From: an uncultured Porphyromonadaceae bacterium
GTDB taxonomy: Bacteria; Bacteroidota; Bacteroidia; Bacteroidales; Porphyromonadaceae
NCBI GenBank assembly: GCA_947253625.1
Contig: CAMYAB010000020.1
Coordinates: 1-13,927, forward strand
Direction: 5' to 3'
DNA length: 13,927 nt
Shown here: in pieces, positions 1 to 7,782 of the stretch
How positions within the stretch are numbered: position 1 is the stretch's first letter
Layout of the letters: every line of letters begins with the position of its first letter
The notes under the pieces: generated by a model
Seen by the model: only the letters and a program-made list of their open reading frames with translations
What the model was told of the DNA's origin: nothing
Database searches by the model: none
Position numbers and translations under genes: made by a program

Positions 1-15
1 ACCCCACCCCCCTCA

Positions 16-45
16 CGACCCCGCAAGGGGTCGCAAAACAGATCG
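16..45 (+). repeat. Left copy of inverted hairpin repeat
   Basis: The element is a perfect 7-bp stem, CGACCCC (16-22) with GGGGTCG (27-33), closed by a GCAA tetraloop, then the tail CAAAACAGATCG (34-45). The reverse complement of the right end of the window (13886-13915) matches it at 29 of 30 bases; the only difference is in the loop (GCAA against GCTA). C-rich sequence lies outside it on this side, and the matching outer sequence at the right end is similarly C-rich when reverse-complemented. It resembles a dispersed intergenic repeat of REP type. A transposon end is possible, but no transposase is nearby. Confidence 0.8.
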
Positions 46-138
46 AGAAATACGATACGGCAGACCGGGCCCGACTCCAAACCAAGGAGTGACCTTTCAT
101 AGGCGAGCGATGGGGCGGAGCGTAAGGGGCTTTTTTAG

Positions 139-146
139 TACCTTTG
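139..146 (+). promoter_or_regulatory. Candidate Bacteroidota -7 box for the acyltransferase gene
   Basis: TACCTTTG fits the Bacteroidota primary-sigma -7 consensus TAnnTTTG exactly and lies about 60 bases before the start codon of the first gene. I see no good TTTG -33 element 19-21 bases upstream, so the match may be chance. The rest of the 46-207 stretch holds only a short imperfect hairpin (ACTCC 74-78 with GGAGT 86-90) and a T-run at 131-136, and no gene. Confidence 0.35.
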
Positions 147-207
147 GCGAACCGAGGGGATTGCACAAAGTGCGACCGCCTCACGAAAAATACCGACACA
201 CGACCTC

Positions 208-1086
208 ATGAAAACAAAGAGCAAGATCAAATGGGCGAAACGACTCTGGTACGGCCTCGGCAAGCTCCCGCTACCGATACTGTATCTTGTGTCGGATCTG
301 GTCTGCCTCGTCCTCTACCACCTTCTGCGCTATCGTCGCGAGGTGGTGGCCGAAAACCTGCGCCTGGCTTTTCCGGAAAAGAGTGACCGTGAGCGTCGCA
401 AGATCGAGCGACAGTTTTACCACTACTTTTGTGACACCTTCATCGAAGCCCCCAAGATGATGACTTGGTCACCGGAGCAGATCCGGCGACACTTCGCCAT
501 CAGTGGGACGGAGGCGGTGGCCGAACTAAGCCGAGCCGGCAAAGACATCATCCTCTACATGGGTCACTACGGTCAGTGGGAGTGGATCCCCTCCATCGCT
601 CTATGGGTACCGGAGATTGACTGCGCACAGATCTATGAGCGGTTGCGAGACCCGGTGGCAGACGAGCTCATCCGAGCCAATAGGCAAGCGTTTGGGAGTC
701 GATCGGTGGAGCGGCGCAACACTCTGCGCTACATGGTGGCGATGCACCAAGCCGGCAAACCCTATGCTGTGGGATTTGTGGCCGACCAATCGCCGTCGAT
801 CAACCAACTCTTGCACTACGAGACCTTCTTTGGACTGGAGGTGCCGGTATATCTGGGGGCAGAGAAAATAACACACCGACTGGGGCTGGAGCCTTTTTTC
901 CTAGAGGTCCGGCGCATACGACGGGGCTACTGGCAGGCGGAGGTACGACCGCTCCCCAAGTCCGGACCGTCGCTGACCACTACATTTTACCAACTGCTGG
1001 AGGAGATGATCCGGCGCGACCCGCCCTACTACCTCTGGAGCCACAAGCGTTTTCAGTATGCCAAGCAATTGCCAACACGACATTGA
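208..1086 (+). CDS. LpxL/HtrB-family lysophospholipid (lipid A) acyltransferase
   Basis: This 292-residue protein looks like an inner-membrane acyltransferase of the LpxL/HtrB family, which adds a secondary acyl chain to lipid A or a related lipid. A hydrophobic N-terminal stretch (residues about 20-40) is followed by the family-typical RYRREVVAENLRLAFP segment (41-56). The catalytic HX4E motif is H120-YGQW-E125, and an ADQSP segment near residue 193 matches the conserved downstream block. The length is normal for the family. The ATG at 208 gives a start just ahead of the membrane anchor. The 3' end overlaps the next gene by 29 bases, so the two are probably translated together. Family membership is clear. 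The acceptor could be lipid A or another surface lipid, such as an aminolipid, and cannot be told from sequence alone. Confidence 0.9.
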   Translation: MKTKSKIKWAKRLWYGLGKLPLPILYLVSDLVCLVLYHLLRYRREVVAENLRLAFPEKSDRERRKIERQFYHYFCDTFIEAPKMMTWSPEQIRRHFAISGTEAVAELSRAGKDIILYMGHYGQWEWIPSIALWVPEIDCAQIYERLRDPVADELIRANRQAFGSRSVERRNTLRYMVAMHQAGKPYAVGFVADQSPSINQLLHYETFFGLEVPVYLGAEKITHRLGLEPFFLEVRRIRRGYWQAEVRPLPKSGPSLTTTFYQLLEEMIRRDPPYYLWSHKRFQYAKQLPTRH

Positions 1087-2071
1087 CTTCATCATCACCT
1101 GGGTGGATATGCACGACCCGGAGTGGCAAAAGGACTTTGCCAAGTACTCGGGAAAGGAGAGTGGCAATGCCGTCTCCATCGCAAGATTTCGTGACTATGG
1201 TCTGATCCGCTATTGGTTTAGGGCTGTGGAGAAGTTTTGCCCGTGGGTCCGAAAGATCCACTTCGTCACCTGTGGGCAACACCCCGAGTGGCTGGATCCC
1301 GACCACCCCAAGCTCGTCTTTGTGGACCATACGGACTACCTCCCCGCAGAAGCATTGCCGACCTTCAACTCCAGCCTACTGGAGATGTTTTTTCACAAAA
1401 TCCCCGGTCTGGCGGAGCACTTCGTCTACTTCAACGATGATGTCTTCCCGATCGCACCGGTGGCACCGGAGCGATTTTTCCGAGAGGGGTTGCCGTGCGA
1501 CATCGCCGCTTTTCGGCTCAATACCGGTATCGGACTTTGGTCGCACTGCCTCAAAAACAACCTGCGTGTGATCAATGAACGCTTTGACAAAAGGGAGGTG
1601 CTGGCACGAGACCACGACAAGTGGTTCGACCCCACCTACGGGGCCAAGGGGCGTCTCACACGCCTCACCCAATGGTATCCTCGCTTCCTCACCCTACGGG
1701 TGCCACACAACGCCCAACCCTACCTCAAGCAAACCTACCACGAGGTCTGGGACTACGCCGGCGACCGACTCCGTGAGATGATTCCGCACAGATTTAGGTC
1801 ACGGGAGGACTTTACGCAAGAACTCTTTAGGACCTGGCAGATCTGTCGCTCCAACTTCGTCCCCTACAACACCTACCAAGACACCAAGATGTTTCCGCTC
1901 GCACTGCGCTCCGCCGGTGCCATACGCGCCATAGAGGAGCATAGCTACAAGCTCATCTGCCTCAACGACAGTGCCTATATCCGCAACTACGATGAGGTGA
2001 TGGGGAATGTGCGAGACGCACTGGACAATCTGCTGCCGGAGCCCTCCTCCTACGAGCGACCGAGCGAGTAA
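1058..2071 (+). CDS. Stealth-family sugar-phosphate transferase (capsular polysaccharide type)
   Basis: This 337-residue protein matches the Stealth family, whose known members transfer hexose-1-phosphates to build phosphodiester-linked capsules or related polymers. The CR1 block is DIDFIITWVDMHDPEW (8-23). The CR2 block spans about 44-140 and contains FRDYGLIRYWFRAVEKF, HFVTCGQHPEWL and YFNDDVFP. A CR3-like block with HDKWFDP begins at about 186, and a CR4-like LICLNDS lies near 299-305. All four conserved regions appear present, so it should be active. The gene starts inside the preceding acyltransferase gene and ends one base before the stop of the opposite-strand glycosyltransferase gene. 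That context suggests decoration of a lipopolysaccharide or capsule. The donor sugar and polymer are unknown. Confidence 0.88.
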   Translation: MPSNCQHDIDFIITWVDMHDPEWQKDFAKYSGKESGNAVSIARFRDYGLIRYWFRAVEKFCPWVRKIHFVTCGQHPEWLDPDHPKLVFVDHTDYLPAEALPTFNSSLLEMFFHKIPGLAEHFVYFNDDVFPIAPVAPERFFREGLPCDIAAFRLNTGIGLWSHCLKNNLRVINERFDKREVLARDHDKWFDPTYGAKGRLTRLTQWYPRFLTLRVPHNAQPYLKQTYHEVWDYAGDRLREMIPHRFRSREDFTQELFRTWQICRSNFVPYNTYQDTKMFPLALRSAGAIRAIEEHSYKLICLNDSAYIRNYDEVMGNVRDALDNLLPEPSSYERPSE

Positions 2072-2072
2072 C

Positions 2073-2900
2073 CTAGTACCTGGGCGGGAATCCCAGCCAC
2101 CGCAGGACCTTGTGCAGGCGATAGCGCCAGCGGTCGGCAGTCACCCCCGGGATCCGATCGACGCCAAGTGCACTCGCAATGGCTCGGACACGCTCCGCTG
2201 CATGTCGTCGGTCACGCCGGCGTCGCTCGTGAACGGCTCGACTCCGACTCCGCATGATCGATCCGGGCGCATGCACGTAGAGGTACTCCGCACCGGGAAC
2301 AGTCACCAACGAGTCTGCCAAGCAAACAGCAGCAAACGAAAAGGGCAGATCCTCAATCAAACGGCCTTCCTCAAAAGCCAACCCCCGATCACGCAAAAAA
2401 GCGGTCGGGAAAAGATACCGAACCGCATAGCCCCAGCGACCGGCCCAGGTCACCAAGAGACGGTCGTGGCGGTCGATGTAGACCTTGCGCTCAACAAAAC
2501 GCTGTGTCTTGGCACGATCCCACTCGTGAACCATTCCACAGCAAGCCAGCTCGGCACCGCTCTCCCGAATAGCACGCATCATCAGCTCATAAAAGTCGGG
2601 GGTAATGCGGTCATCAACATCCATGAAGTGAAGATAGGCACCGCTCGCCTCACGGATACCACGGTTGCGAGTGTACGAGAGTCCACGGTTCTCGGGGTTG
2701 CGCAAGAGACGCACCTCGTGGTAGCGTGACCAGAGTGCGACCGACTCATCGGTGGAGCCATCGTCAATCACCAGCAACTCTAGGTGCGGATAGCTCTGGC
2801 CAAGCATCTGCTCCATCAAGCCCTCAATGTACAGGGCACCATTATAGCACGGTATCACCACCGTGATGAGGGGCAGCCCCTCGCCTTTAAGTTCAGTCAT
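2073..2900 (-). CDS. Glycosyltransferase family 2 (GT-A fold)
   Basis: This 275-residue protein has the N-terminal GT2 signature ITVVIPCYNG (12-21), the nucleotide-sugar segment LLVIDDGSTD (42-51), NRGLSYTRNRG (71-81), the metal-binding DxD-type motif DVDD (94-97) and a likely catalytic acidic pair ED (183-184). No membrane segment is seen, so it should act at the cytoplasmic face, adding a sugar to a lipid-linked or polysaccharide acceptor. I chose the ATG at 2900 (MTELKGEGLPL) because the GT-A fold begins right after it. An in-frame ATG at 2963 would add 21 residues that do not resemble the family. The C-terminal part is very Arg-rich (218-242), which is common in membrane-associated enzymes of this group. 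It converges on the Stealth gene with no terminator between them. Confidence 0.88.
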   Translation of the reverse strand: MTELKGEGLPLITVVIPCYNGALYIEGLMEQMLGQSYPHLELLVIDDGSTDESVALWSRYHEVRLLRNPENRGLSYTRNRGIREASGAYLHFMDVDDRITPDFYELMMRAIRESGAELACCGMVHEWDRAKTQRFVERKVYIDRHDRLLVTWAGRWGYAVRYLFPTAFLRDRGLAFEEGRLIEDLPFSFAAVCLADSLVTVPGAEYLYVHAPGSIMRSRSRAVHERRRRDRRHAAERVRAIASALGVDRIPGVTADRWRYRLHKVLRWLGFPPRY

Positions 2901-3290
2901 AACTATTCTGCTAAGTTGGATCTTACTACCTGACAAGTTACCCCAAAAATTGCTCACCCACAATAAACCCCGGCTCCGAGAGTCTCATTTGCCACTCCTG
3001 CCACCGAAGCTCCGGGAGCGTTGCACTCCAACTTCCGATGCAGGCATGCCAGACCTCAGGAAGCCCAGCACGGATACTTGCCACCGAGCGACCTAGGGTG
3101 CGGAGAGAGCCATTTCCCCAGCACACACATTTTCTAAACCTTTGCTATACCATCAAGGTCACAATAATCACTATTTCATAAACACAAAGCAAAAACAATA
3201 AAAACATTCATAACAATACAGCGGTTTGTTTATATTCATATTAACTAAACAGTATGATGAGTATGATATCATTTTCTTTGGGTAAAAACG

Positions 3291-3320
3291 TTTGTTAATT
3301 CAGAGAAAATTCCTATCTTG
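3291..3320 (+). promoter_or_regulatory. Candidate Bacteroidota promoter for the peptidoglycan-sugar operon
   Basis: TTTG (3291-3294) is followed after 19 bases by TATCTTG (3314-3320). This is close to the Bacteroidota arrangement of a TTTG -33 element and a TAnnTTTG -7 element, one T short in the second box. Transcription would begin near 3327, leaving a leader of about 170 bases before the symporter gene. It sits in the AT-rich half of the longest intergenic gap, where a promoter is expected. Confidence 0.45.
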
Positions 3321-3344
3321 CCCGCAGATACGAAATCCAAAAGC

Positions 3345-3366
3345 GTCAATAGCGCAGTTGATTGAC
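3345..3366. promoter_or_regulatory. Short inverted repeat, possible operator
   Basis: GTCAAT (3345-3350) and ATTGAC (3361-3366) form a perfect 6-bp inverted repeat separated by 10 bases. It lies about 20-40 bases downstream of the transcription start predicted from the adjacent promoter, a position suited to a repressor. No regulator gene is in the window. A 6-bp repeat can arise by chance. Confidence 0.25.
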
Positions 3367-3500
3367 CTAGTTTGAATAAATAGCGAACAAAACAAGCAGA
3401 TAATTAAAATACCTCCAACGGCATTGTAAAATAACTGGTCTTTTAGCCCAAGTTTTTGCCTACCATTTAATACCGTAACCATCTAAGCACCACAGCCACT

Positions 3501-4952
3501 ATGTCTCCCTACCTTGTCCTTGGCCTGACACTCGGTTATTTTTTCCTGATGTTTGTTGTCTCCTACCTGGCCGGTCGCCGGAGTGACAATGCCGGATTTT
3601 TCATCGGGAACCGCTCAAACTCTTGGGTCCTCGTGGCGATTGCCATGATTGGCTCCGGGATCAGTGGGGTCACCTTTGTCTCCGTTCCCGGCATGGTGGC
3701 GGCTCGAGGTATGTCGTACCTGCAGATGGCACTTGGCTTTGTCTTGGGGCAGATATTGATTGCGTTTGTGCTGGTGCCACTCTTTTACCGCATCAAGCTC
3801 TTTTCTATCTACGAGTATCTGCGGGATCGGTTTGGGATGACGAGCTACAAGACAGGGGCATGGATCTTTTTTGTCTCCAAGATGCTGGGGGCATCTGTCC
3901 GGATCTTCCTAGTGGTGCTGACGATGCAACTATTGGTCTTTGACCCGCTGGGATTGCCTTTTGGGCTGAATGTGCTGACGACCGTTGCCTTTGTCTTTTT
4001 GTACACCTTCTTTGGTGGCGTGAAGAGTGTGGTGAGCGTGGATGTGCTGAAGACGGTCTGCCTGGTAGCCTCGGTCGCACTCTGCATCGTCTATATCGCC
4101 AAGGGGCTGGGACTGGACTTTTGGGGGATGGTGAGCACCCTCCGGGAGAGTGATATGTCTCGGGTCTTCTTCTTTGATGACTTTAGGGATGGGCGGTACT
4201 TTTGGAAACAATTCTTGGCCGGTGCCTTTACGATGGTGGCCACAACGGGGCTGGATCAAGACATGATGCAACGCAACCTCAGTTGTCGAAACGACAGTGA
4301 GGCTCGGACCAATATGATGGTCAGCTCCATCTTTCAGTTTTTTGTCATTGCGCTCTTTTTGCTTCTTGGGGTGTTGCTGTACACTTTTGCGACACAGATG
4401 GAGATCACTCTGCCGGAGAATAGCGACCAGGTTTTTCCTTTCCTGGCGACAGGGAGCTACTTTCCGAGTATCGTGGGTATCCTCTTCATCGTGGGGCTGG
4501 TGGCGGCCGCTTTTCCGGCCGCAGGATCGGCCCTGACAGCATTGACCACCTCCTTTACCATCGATATCCTAGGAGGCAAGGACAAAAGTGACGCACAGCT
4601 CACCAAGACCCGCAAGGGGGTGCACCTGATGATGGCGGTACTGATGGGGGTCTGCATAGTACTCTTCAATGCTTTCAACAACACCTCTATCATCAATGCC
4701 GTCTACGTCCTCTCCAGCTATACCTATGGGCCACTGCTGGGGCTCTTTGCATTTGGGATCTTTTCGAAGAGAAAGGTGCGTGACCGTATGATACCTCCGG
4801 TGGTGCTACTGTCGCCCATCATCTGTCTGGTGCTGGACCTCAACTCCGACCGATGGTTCGGTGGGTACCACTTTAGCTACGAGATCCTGATCCTCAATGC
4901 CCTCTTTACCATGATCGGGCTCCGGCTCATTAGTACAAAAAAGGGGGCTTGA
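3501..4952 (+). CDS. Sodium:solute symporter (SSS family)
   Basis: This 483-residue, strongly hydrophobic inner-membrane protein has about 13 predicted membrane spans, as expected for the SSS (SglT/PutP-like) family. Recognisable blocks are GSGISGVTFVSVPGM in the first core helix (51-65), the family-typical GLDQDMMQRNLSCRN (250-264), and AAFPAAGSALTALTTSF (336-352), which corresponds to the helix that supplies hydroxyl ligands for sodium. It is the first gene after the long intergenic gap and probably the first gene of the operon, 18 bases ahead of the NagX/MurT-like gene. The context suggests uptake of an amino sugar, muropeptide or sialic-acid-like sugar from the periplasm. The substrate is inferred only from the neighbours, and SSS proteins carry many different solutes. 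Confidence 0.88.
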   Translation: MSPYLVLGLTLGYFFLMFVVSYLAGRRSDNAGFFIGNRSNSWVLVAIAMIGSGISGVTFVSVPGMVAARGMSYLQMALGFVLGQILIAFVLVPLFYRIKLFSIYEYLRDRFGMTSYKTGAWIFFVSKMLGASVRIFLVVLTMQLLVFDPLGLPFGLNVLTTVAFVFLYTFFGGVKSVVSVDVLKTVCLVASVALCIVYIAKGLGLDFWGMVSTLRESDMSRVFFFDDFRDGRYFWKQFLAGAFTMVATTGLDQDMMQRNLSCRNDSEARTNMMVSSIFQFFVIALFLLLGVLLYTFATQMEITLPENSDQVFPFLATGSYFPSIVGILFIVGLVAAAFPAAGSALTALTTSFTIDILGGKDKSDAQLTKTRKGVHLMMAVLMGVCIVLFNAFNNTSIINAVYVLSSYTYGPLLGLFAFGIFSKRKVRDRMIPPVVLLSPIICLVLDLNSDRWFGGYHFSYEILILNALFTMIGLRLISTKKGA

Positions 4953-4970
4953 CCAACCGATAGCCAAGCA

Positions 4971-6119
4971 ATGATGACAGAGAGTAAGCGCATAGTAGCC
5001 ATTGACATCCTCCGAGGAATGACGGTAGCCGGTATGATCCTGGTGAATAATCCCGGCTCGTGGGGACACATGTATGCACCTCTGCAGCATAGCGAGTGGA
5101 ATGGACTGACGCCTACGGACCTAGTCTTTCCCTTCTTCCTTTTCATCATGGGCGTGTCGATGTACATCAGCTTGTCGAAATATGACTGTCGGCTCTCTCG
5201 CTCTGTGGCCTACAAGGTCGCCCGACGGACGCTCCTGTTGATCTTGATTGGCTGGGGAGTGGGTTTTGTGGCCACCTTTTTGCGACGCTGGTTTCAGCCC
5301 GAGGTGGGAGCCACTCTGATGGAGCGGCTGGTCCATGCGCTTGACTACCCGGCTCATATGCGGATACTGGGAGTCTTTCCTCGCCTTGGACTGACCTATG
5401 GGCTGGGCTCTCTACTACTGCTGACGGTGCGGAGTCGGGGCCTGAAGTGGCTCATCACTCTGGTCCTAGTCGCCTACGCAGCTCTCCTCCTCATGGGAAA
5501 TGGCTACCTGTACGGACCTGAAAACATACTTGCCCGTGTGGATCGCGCACTGCTCGGAGAGAAGCACATGTACAATGACAACGGTATCGATCCTGAGGGG
5601 ATACTGAGTACCTTGCCGGCCACTATGCAGGTACTAGTAGGTGCCCTGGTGGGCGAACGACTGATGAGCGAAAAAGGCGACCGCCGGATGGTGGTGCTCT
5701 TCGTGCTCGGGACGTCGCTTACACTAGCAGGGTATGTACTGGGATGGTGGCTCCCGATCAACAAGAAAGTATGGTCGCCCACTTTTGTCCTCGTCACCTG
5801 TGGCCTGGGCAGTCTCCTGATGGGGTTGCTGATCTGGGTCACTGAGGTGCAGAGACGGGTAAAGTGGGCTGCTTTTTTCAGACACTTCGGTGCCAATGCC
5901 CTCTTTACCTACTTGGCATCCACGGTGCTGACGTTACTCTTTTTGTACATGCCGGTACAGGCTGATGGCAAGCGAGTGGCCGGCCTGGCTTGGTCCGCAC
6001 TCTCGGAGCTTCTTCCATCGCCTGAGTCGGCCTCCTTTGCCTACTCCTTGATCTTTTTGGGCCTCAACTGGGTCATCGCATATACACTGTATAGGAAACG
6101 AATTTTCATCAAACTATGA
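4971..6119 (+). CDS. murT: NagX/DUF5009 (COG4299) membrane protein, MurT-like
   Basis: This 382-residue multi-span membrane protein has the COG4299 N-terminal signature: R-x-V-A-I-D-I-L-R-G (7-16), MILVNNPGSWG (22-32), a conserved His in LQHSEWNG (38-45), and TPTDLVFPFFLFIMG (47-61). The family is related to heparan-alpha-glucosaminide N-acetyltransferase and is often labelled an N-acetylglucosamine-related transporter, NagX. In Tannerella forsythia, the first gene of a three-gene cluster with a kinase and MurQ was reported as a MurNAc transporter working together with the kinase (MurT). The order here is the same, with a 4-base ATGA overlap into the kinase gene. From memory, MurT belongs to this family; I could not confirm it by alignment. 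An acetyltransferase role is the main alternative. A second ATG lies three bases inside the chosen start. Confidence 0.75.
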   Translation: MMTESKRIVAIDILRGMTVAGMILVNNPGSWGHMYAPLQHSEWNGLTPTDLVFPFFLFIMGVSMYISLSKYDCRLSRSVAYKVARRTLLLILIGWGVGFVATFLRRWFQPEVGATLMERLVHALDYPAHMRILGVFPRLGLTYGLGSLLLLTVRSRGLKWLITLVLVAYAALLLMGNGYLYGPENILARVDRALLGEKHMYNDNGIDPEGILSTLPATMQVLVGALVGERLMSEKGDRRMVVLFVLGTSLTLAGYVLGWWLPINKKVWSPTFVLVTCGLGSLLMGLLIWVTEVQRRVKWAAFFRHFGANALFTYLASTVLTLLFLYMPVQADGKRVAGLAWSALSELLPSPESASFAYSLIFLGLNWVIAYTLYRKRIFIKL

Positions 6120-6970
6120 TACTGATAGCCGATAGTGGATCTACCAAAACGGAATGGGTCGCTCTGGACCCCCAAAGCGGTGAAGTAAAAGCCCGAATAA
6201 ACACTCGTGGGCTGAACCCTTTTTTTGTCACCTCGGAGGAGATTGTCACCGAGTTGCAGGAGATGGTCTGTCCCTCGGTAGAGGGCTACTCATTTGACAA
6301 AATCTACTTTTACGGGTCGGGGGCACGTGAGGAAAAGCACTCAATGATCCGGCAGGCCATCAATGATGCGATAGCCGGTGGCGTGACTGTCAAGACGGAT
6401 ATGCTCGGTGCCGCTCGCGCTGTCTGCGGCAGCGAGCCGGGTATTGCCTGTATCCTCGGCACCGGAGCCAACTCCTGCTACTACGACGGCACCGATATCT
6501 GCGAAAATATCCCACCACTGGGCTATATCCTCGGAGATGAGGGAAGCGGTACCATGCTGGGCAAGACGTTGGTGGCTGATCTGTGCAAGGGGCTGCTCCC
6601 TGAGGAGCTGAAACAGGCGTTTGTGGAGAGCTACCCCGATGTCGACACAGCCATGGTACTCCGCCGAGTCTACAATGAGCCACAGGCCAACCGCTTTCTT
6701 GCCTCTTTTGCACCTTTCGTGCGCAATCACATCGACCATCCACGGATGCATAGCCTGGTCCTAGAGGCATTTCGATCCTTTTTTAGGCGCAACGTCCAGC
6801 TCTACTCCGCCTCCGAGACCACTCAGGCACACTTTGTGGGATCAATAGCCAAGGCTTTTGAGCCGATACTGCGTGAGGCCGGTGAGGAGGAGGGGATCAC
6901 AGTCGGCACCGTACTAAAAACCCCTATGGAGGGACTGATCATATACCATACCAACCCGAATAACCAATGA
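6116..6970 (+). CDS. murK: BadF/BadG-family amino-sugar kinase, MurK-like
   Basis: This 284-residue cytoplasmic kinase is of the ASKHA fold, BadF/BcrA/N-acetylglucosamine kinase type. The phosphate-1 loop is LIADSGSTKTEW (3-14), D95 in DMLGAARA is the likely catalytic base, ILGTGANSCYYDG (113-125) is the phosphate-2 region, and GYILGDEGSGTMLGK (136-150) is the family's glycine-rich block. Length is typical. The start overlaps the MurT-like gene and the stop overlaps murQ, both as ATGA, which indicates tight translational coupling. In Tannerella forsythia the equivalent kinase phosphorylates MurNAc (and GlcNAc) at carbon 6, giving the substrate that MurQ needs. That role is inferred here from family and position. 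A GlcNAc-only kinase cannot be excluded from sequence alone. Confidence 0.85.
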   Translation: MILIADSGSTKTEWVALDPQSGEVKARINTRGLNPFFVTSEEIVTELQEMVCPSVEGYSFDKIYFYGSGAREEKHSMIRQAINDAIAGGVTVKTDMLGAARAVCGSEPGIACILGTGANSCYYDGTDICENIPPLGYILGDEGSGTMLGKTLVADLCKGLLPEELKQAFVESYPDVDTAMVLRRVYNEPQANRFLASFAPFVRNHIDHPRMHSLVLEAFRSFFRRNVQLYSASETTQAHFVGSIAKAFEPILREAGEEEGITVGTVLKTPMEGLIIYHTNPNNQ

Positions 6971-7782
6971 CAGACTTTAGGAACATAACCGAGAGCACCT
7001 CCCTCTACGACAACCTCGAGCAAAAAAGCACCCTCGAGATCCTAGAGGATATCAATACCGAGGATCACAAAATCGCAGATGCCGTACAGCACGTACTCCC
7101 GGCAATTGGTGCGCTCATCGACGATATCCTCCCCTGTATGGAGCGAGGTGGACGGGTCTTCTATATCGGAGCCGGTACCAGTGGACGCTTGGGCGTGCTC
7201 GACGCCTCCGAGATTCCGCCCACGTATGGGATGCCCCCCACACTCTTTGTGGGGCTGATAGCCGGAGGAGACTATGCACTACGACATCCGGTGGAAAATG
7301 CCGAAGACCTACGGGACCAAGCCTGGGAGGATATGAAAAAACACGACATCGGACCCAACGACTCTGTCATCGGGATCGCCGCCAGCGGTACAACCCCCTA
7401 CGTCATTGGCGGACTGGAGCAGGCCAATAAGCACGGGCTCGTCACCGGAGGGATCACCTCCAACCCCGGCTCACCCATCGCCCGCACCGCCAAGCACCCC
7501 ATCGTCACCATCGTCGGACCGGAGTATGTCACCGGTAGCTCTCGCATGAAAAGTGGCACAGCACAGAAGATGGTGCTCAACATGATATCCAGTACCCTCA
7601 TGATCCACATGGGACGCGTGCAGGGAAACAAAATGGTCAACATGCAGCTGAGCAATAAAAAGCTCGTGGAACGTGGCACCCGCATGCTGATGGAGTACTA
7701 CGACTGGCCACATGACCGTGCACAGGCAGAGCTACTGGAGGCAGGATCTGTACGTGCTGTACTTGATAAATACGCAAAGTGA
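6967..7782 (+). CDS. murQ: N-acetylmuramic acid 6-phosphate etherase
   Basis: MurQ cleaves the lactyl ether of MurNAc-6-phosphate, yielding GlcNAc-6-phosphate and D-lactate in the cytoplasm. The 271-residue protein has the N-terminal MurQ signature (ESTSLYDNLEQKSTLEILEDIN, given here only as positions 9-30 of the protein), the sugar-phosphate (SIS) loop FYIGAGTSGRLGVLDASEIP (65-84), and a second SIS block IAASGTTPYVIGGL. E82 in DASEIPPT and E113 in VENAED are 31 residues apart, the spacing of the two catalytic glutamates known in the family. The late block SSRMKSGTAQK is also intact. It lacks part of the C-terminal helical region of the roughly 300-residue proteobacterial forms, which is usual in Bacteroidota. 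It overlaps both neighbours, closing the transporter-kinase-etherase unit. Confidence 0.96.
   Translation: MTDFRNITESTSLYDNLEQKSTLEILEDINTEDHKIADAVQHVLPAIGALIDDILPCMERGGRVFYIGAGTSGRLGVLDASEIPPTYGMPPTLFVGLIAGGDYALRHPVENAEDLRDQAWEDMKKHDIGPNDSVIGIAASGTTPYVIGGLEQANKHGLVTGGITSNPGSPIARTAKHPIVTIVGPEYVTGSSRMKSGTAQKMVLNMISSTLMIHMGRVQGNKMVNMQLSNKKLVERGTRMLMEYYDWPHDRAQAELLEAGSVRAVLDKYAK

Larger units (their letters stand above)
2901..3500. other. Gene-free region with an AT-rich right half
   Basis: This 600-base gap separates the surface-glycan genes from the peptidoglycan-sugar locus. The left part (to about 3125) has the same GC-rich composition as the genes. The right part (about 3125-3490) is abruptly AT-rich, with runs such as AAAAACAATAAAAACATT. 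I find no convincing gene on either strand: a 62-codon reading frame on the - strand at 2938-3126 and a 60-codon one at 3300-3482 lack recognisable domains. The AT-rich half holds the likely promoter for the downstream genes, described separately. Confidence 0.7.

Noticed and set aside
121..140. A possible terminator formed by GGGGC followed by six T at 131-136
   Set aside because: No complementary arm is found upstream of the T-run, so there is no stem to form a terminator.
2007..2729. A 240-codon open frame on the + strand opposite the glycosyltransferase gene
   Set aside because: It is antisense to a clear GT2 gene with all its motifs, and its own translation is low-complexity and domain-free. 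It is a shadow of GC-rich coding sequence.
2938..3126. A 62-codon GTG-start reading frame on the - strand, GC-rich, upstream of the glycosyltransferase gene
   Set aside because: It has no recognisable domain, an in-frame stop just upstream of its start, and overlaps the glycosyltransferase start region. It could be a decayed gene tail but nothing positive supports it.
3300..3482. A 60-codon reading frame on the - strand with one hydrophobic segment, inside the AT-rich island
   Set aside because: It sits on top of the likely promoter and leader of the symporter gene, has unusual composition and no family resemblance. It is most likely chance.
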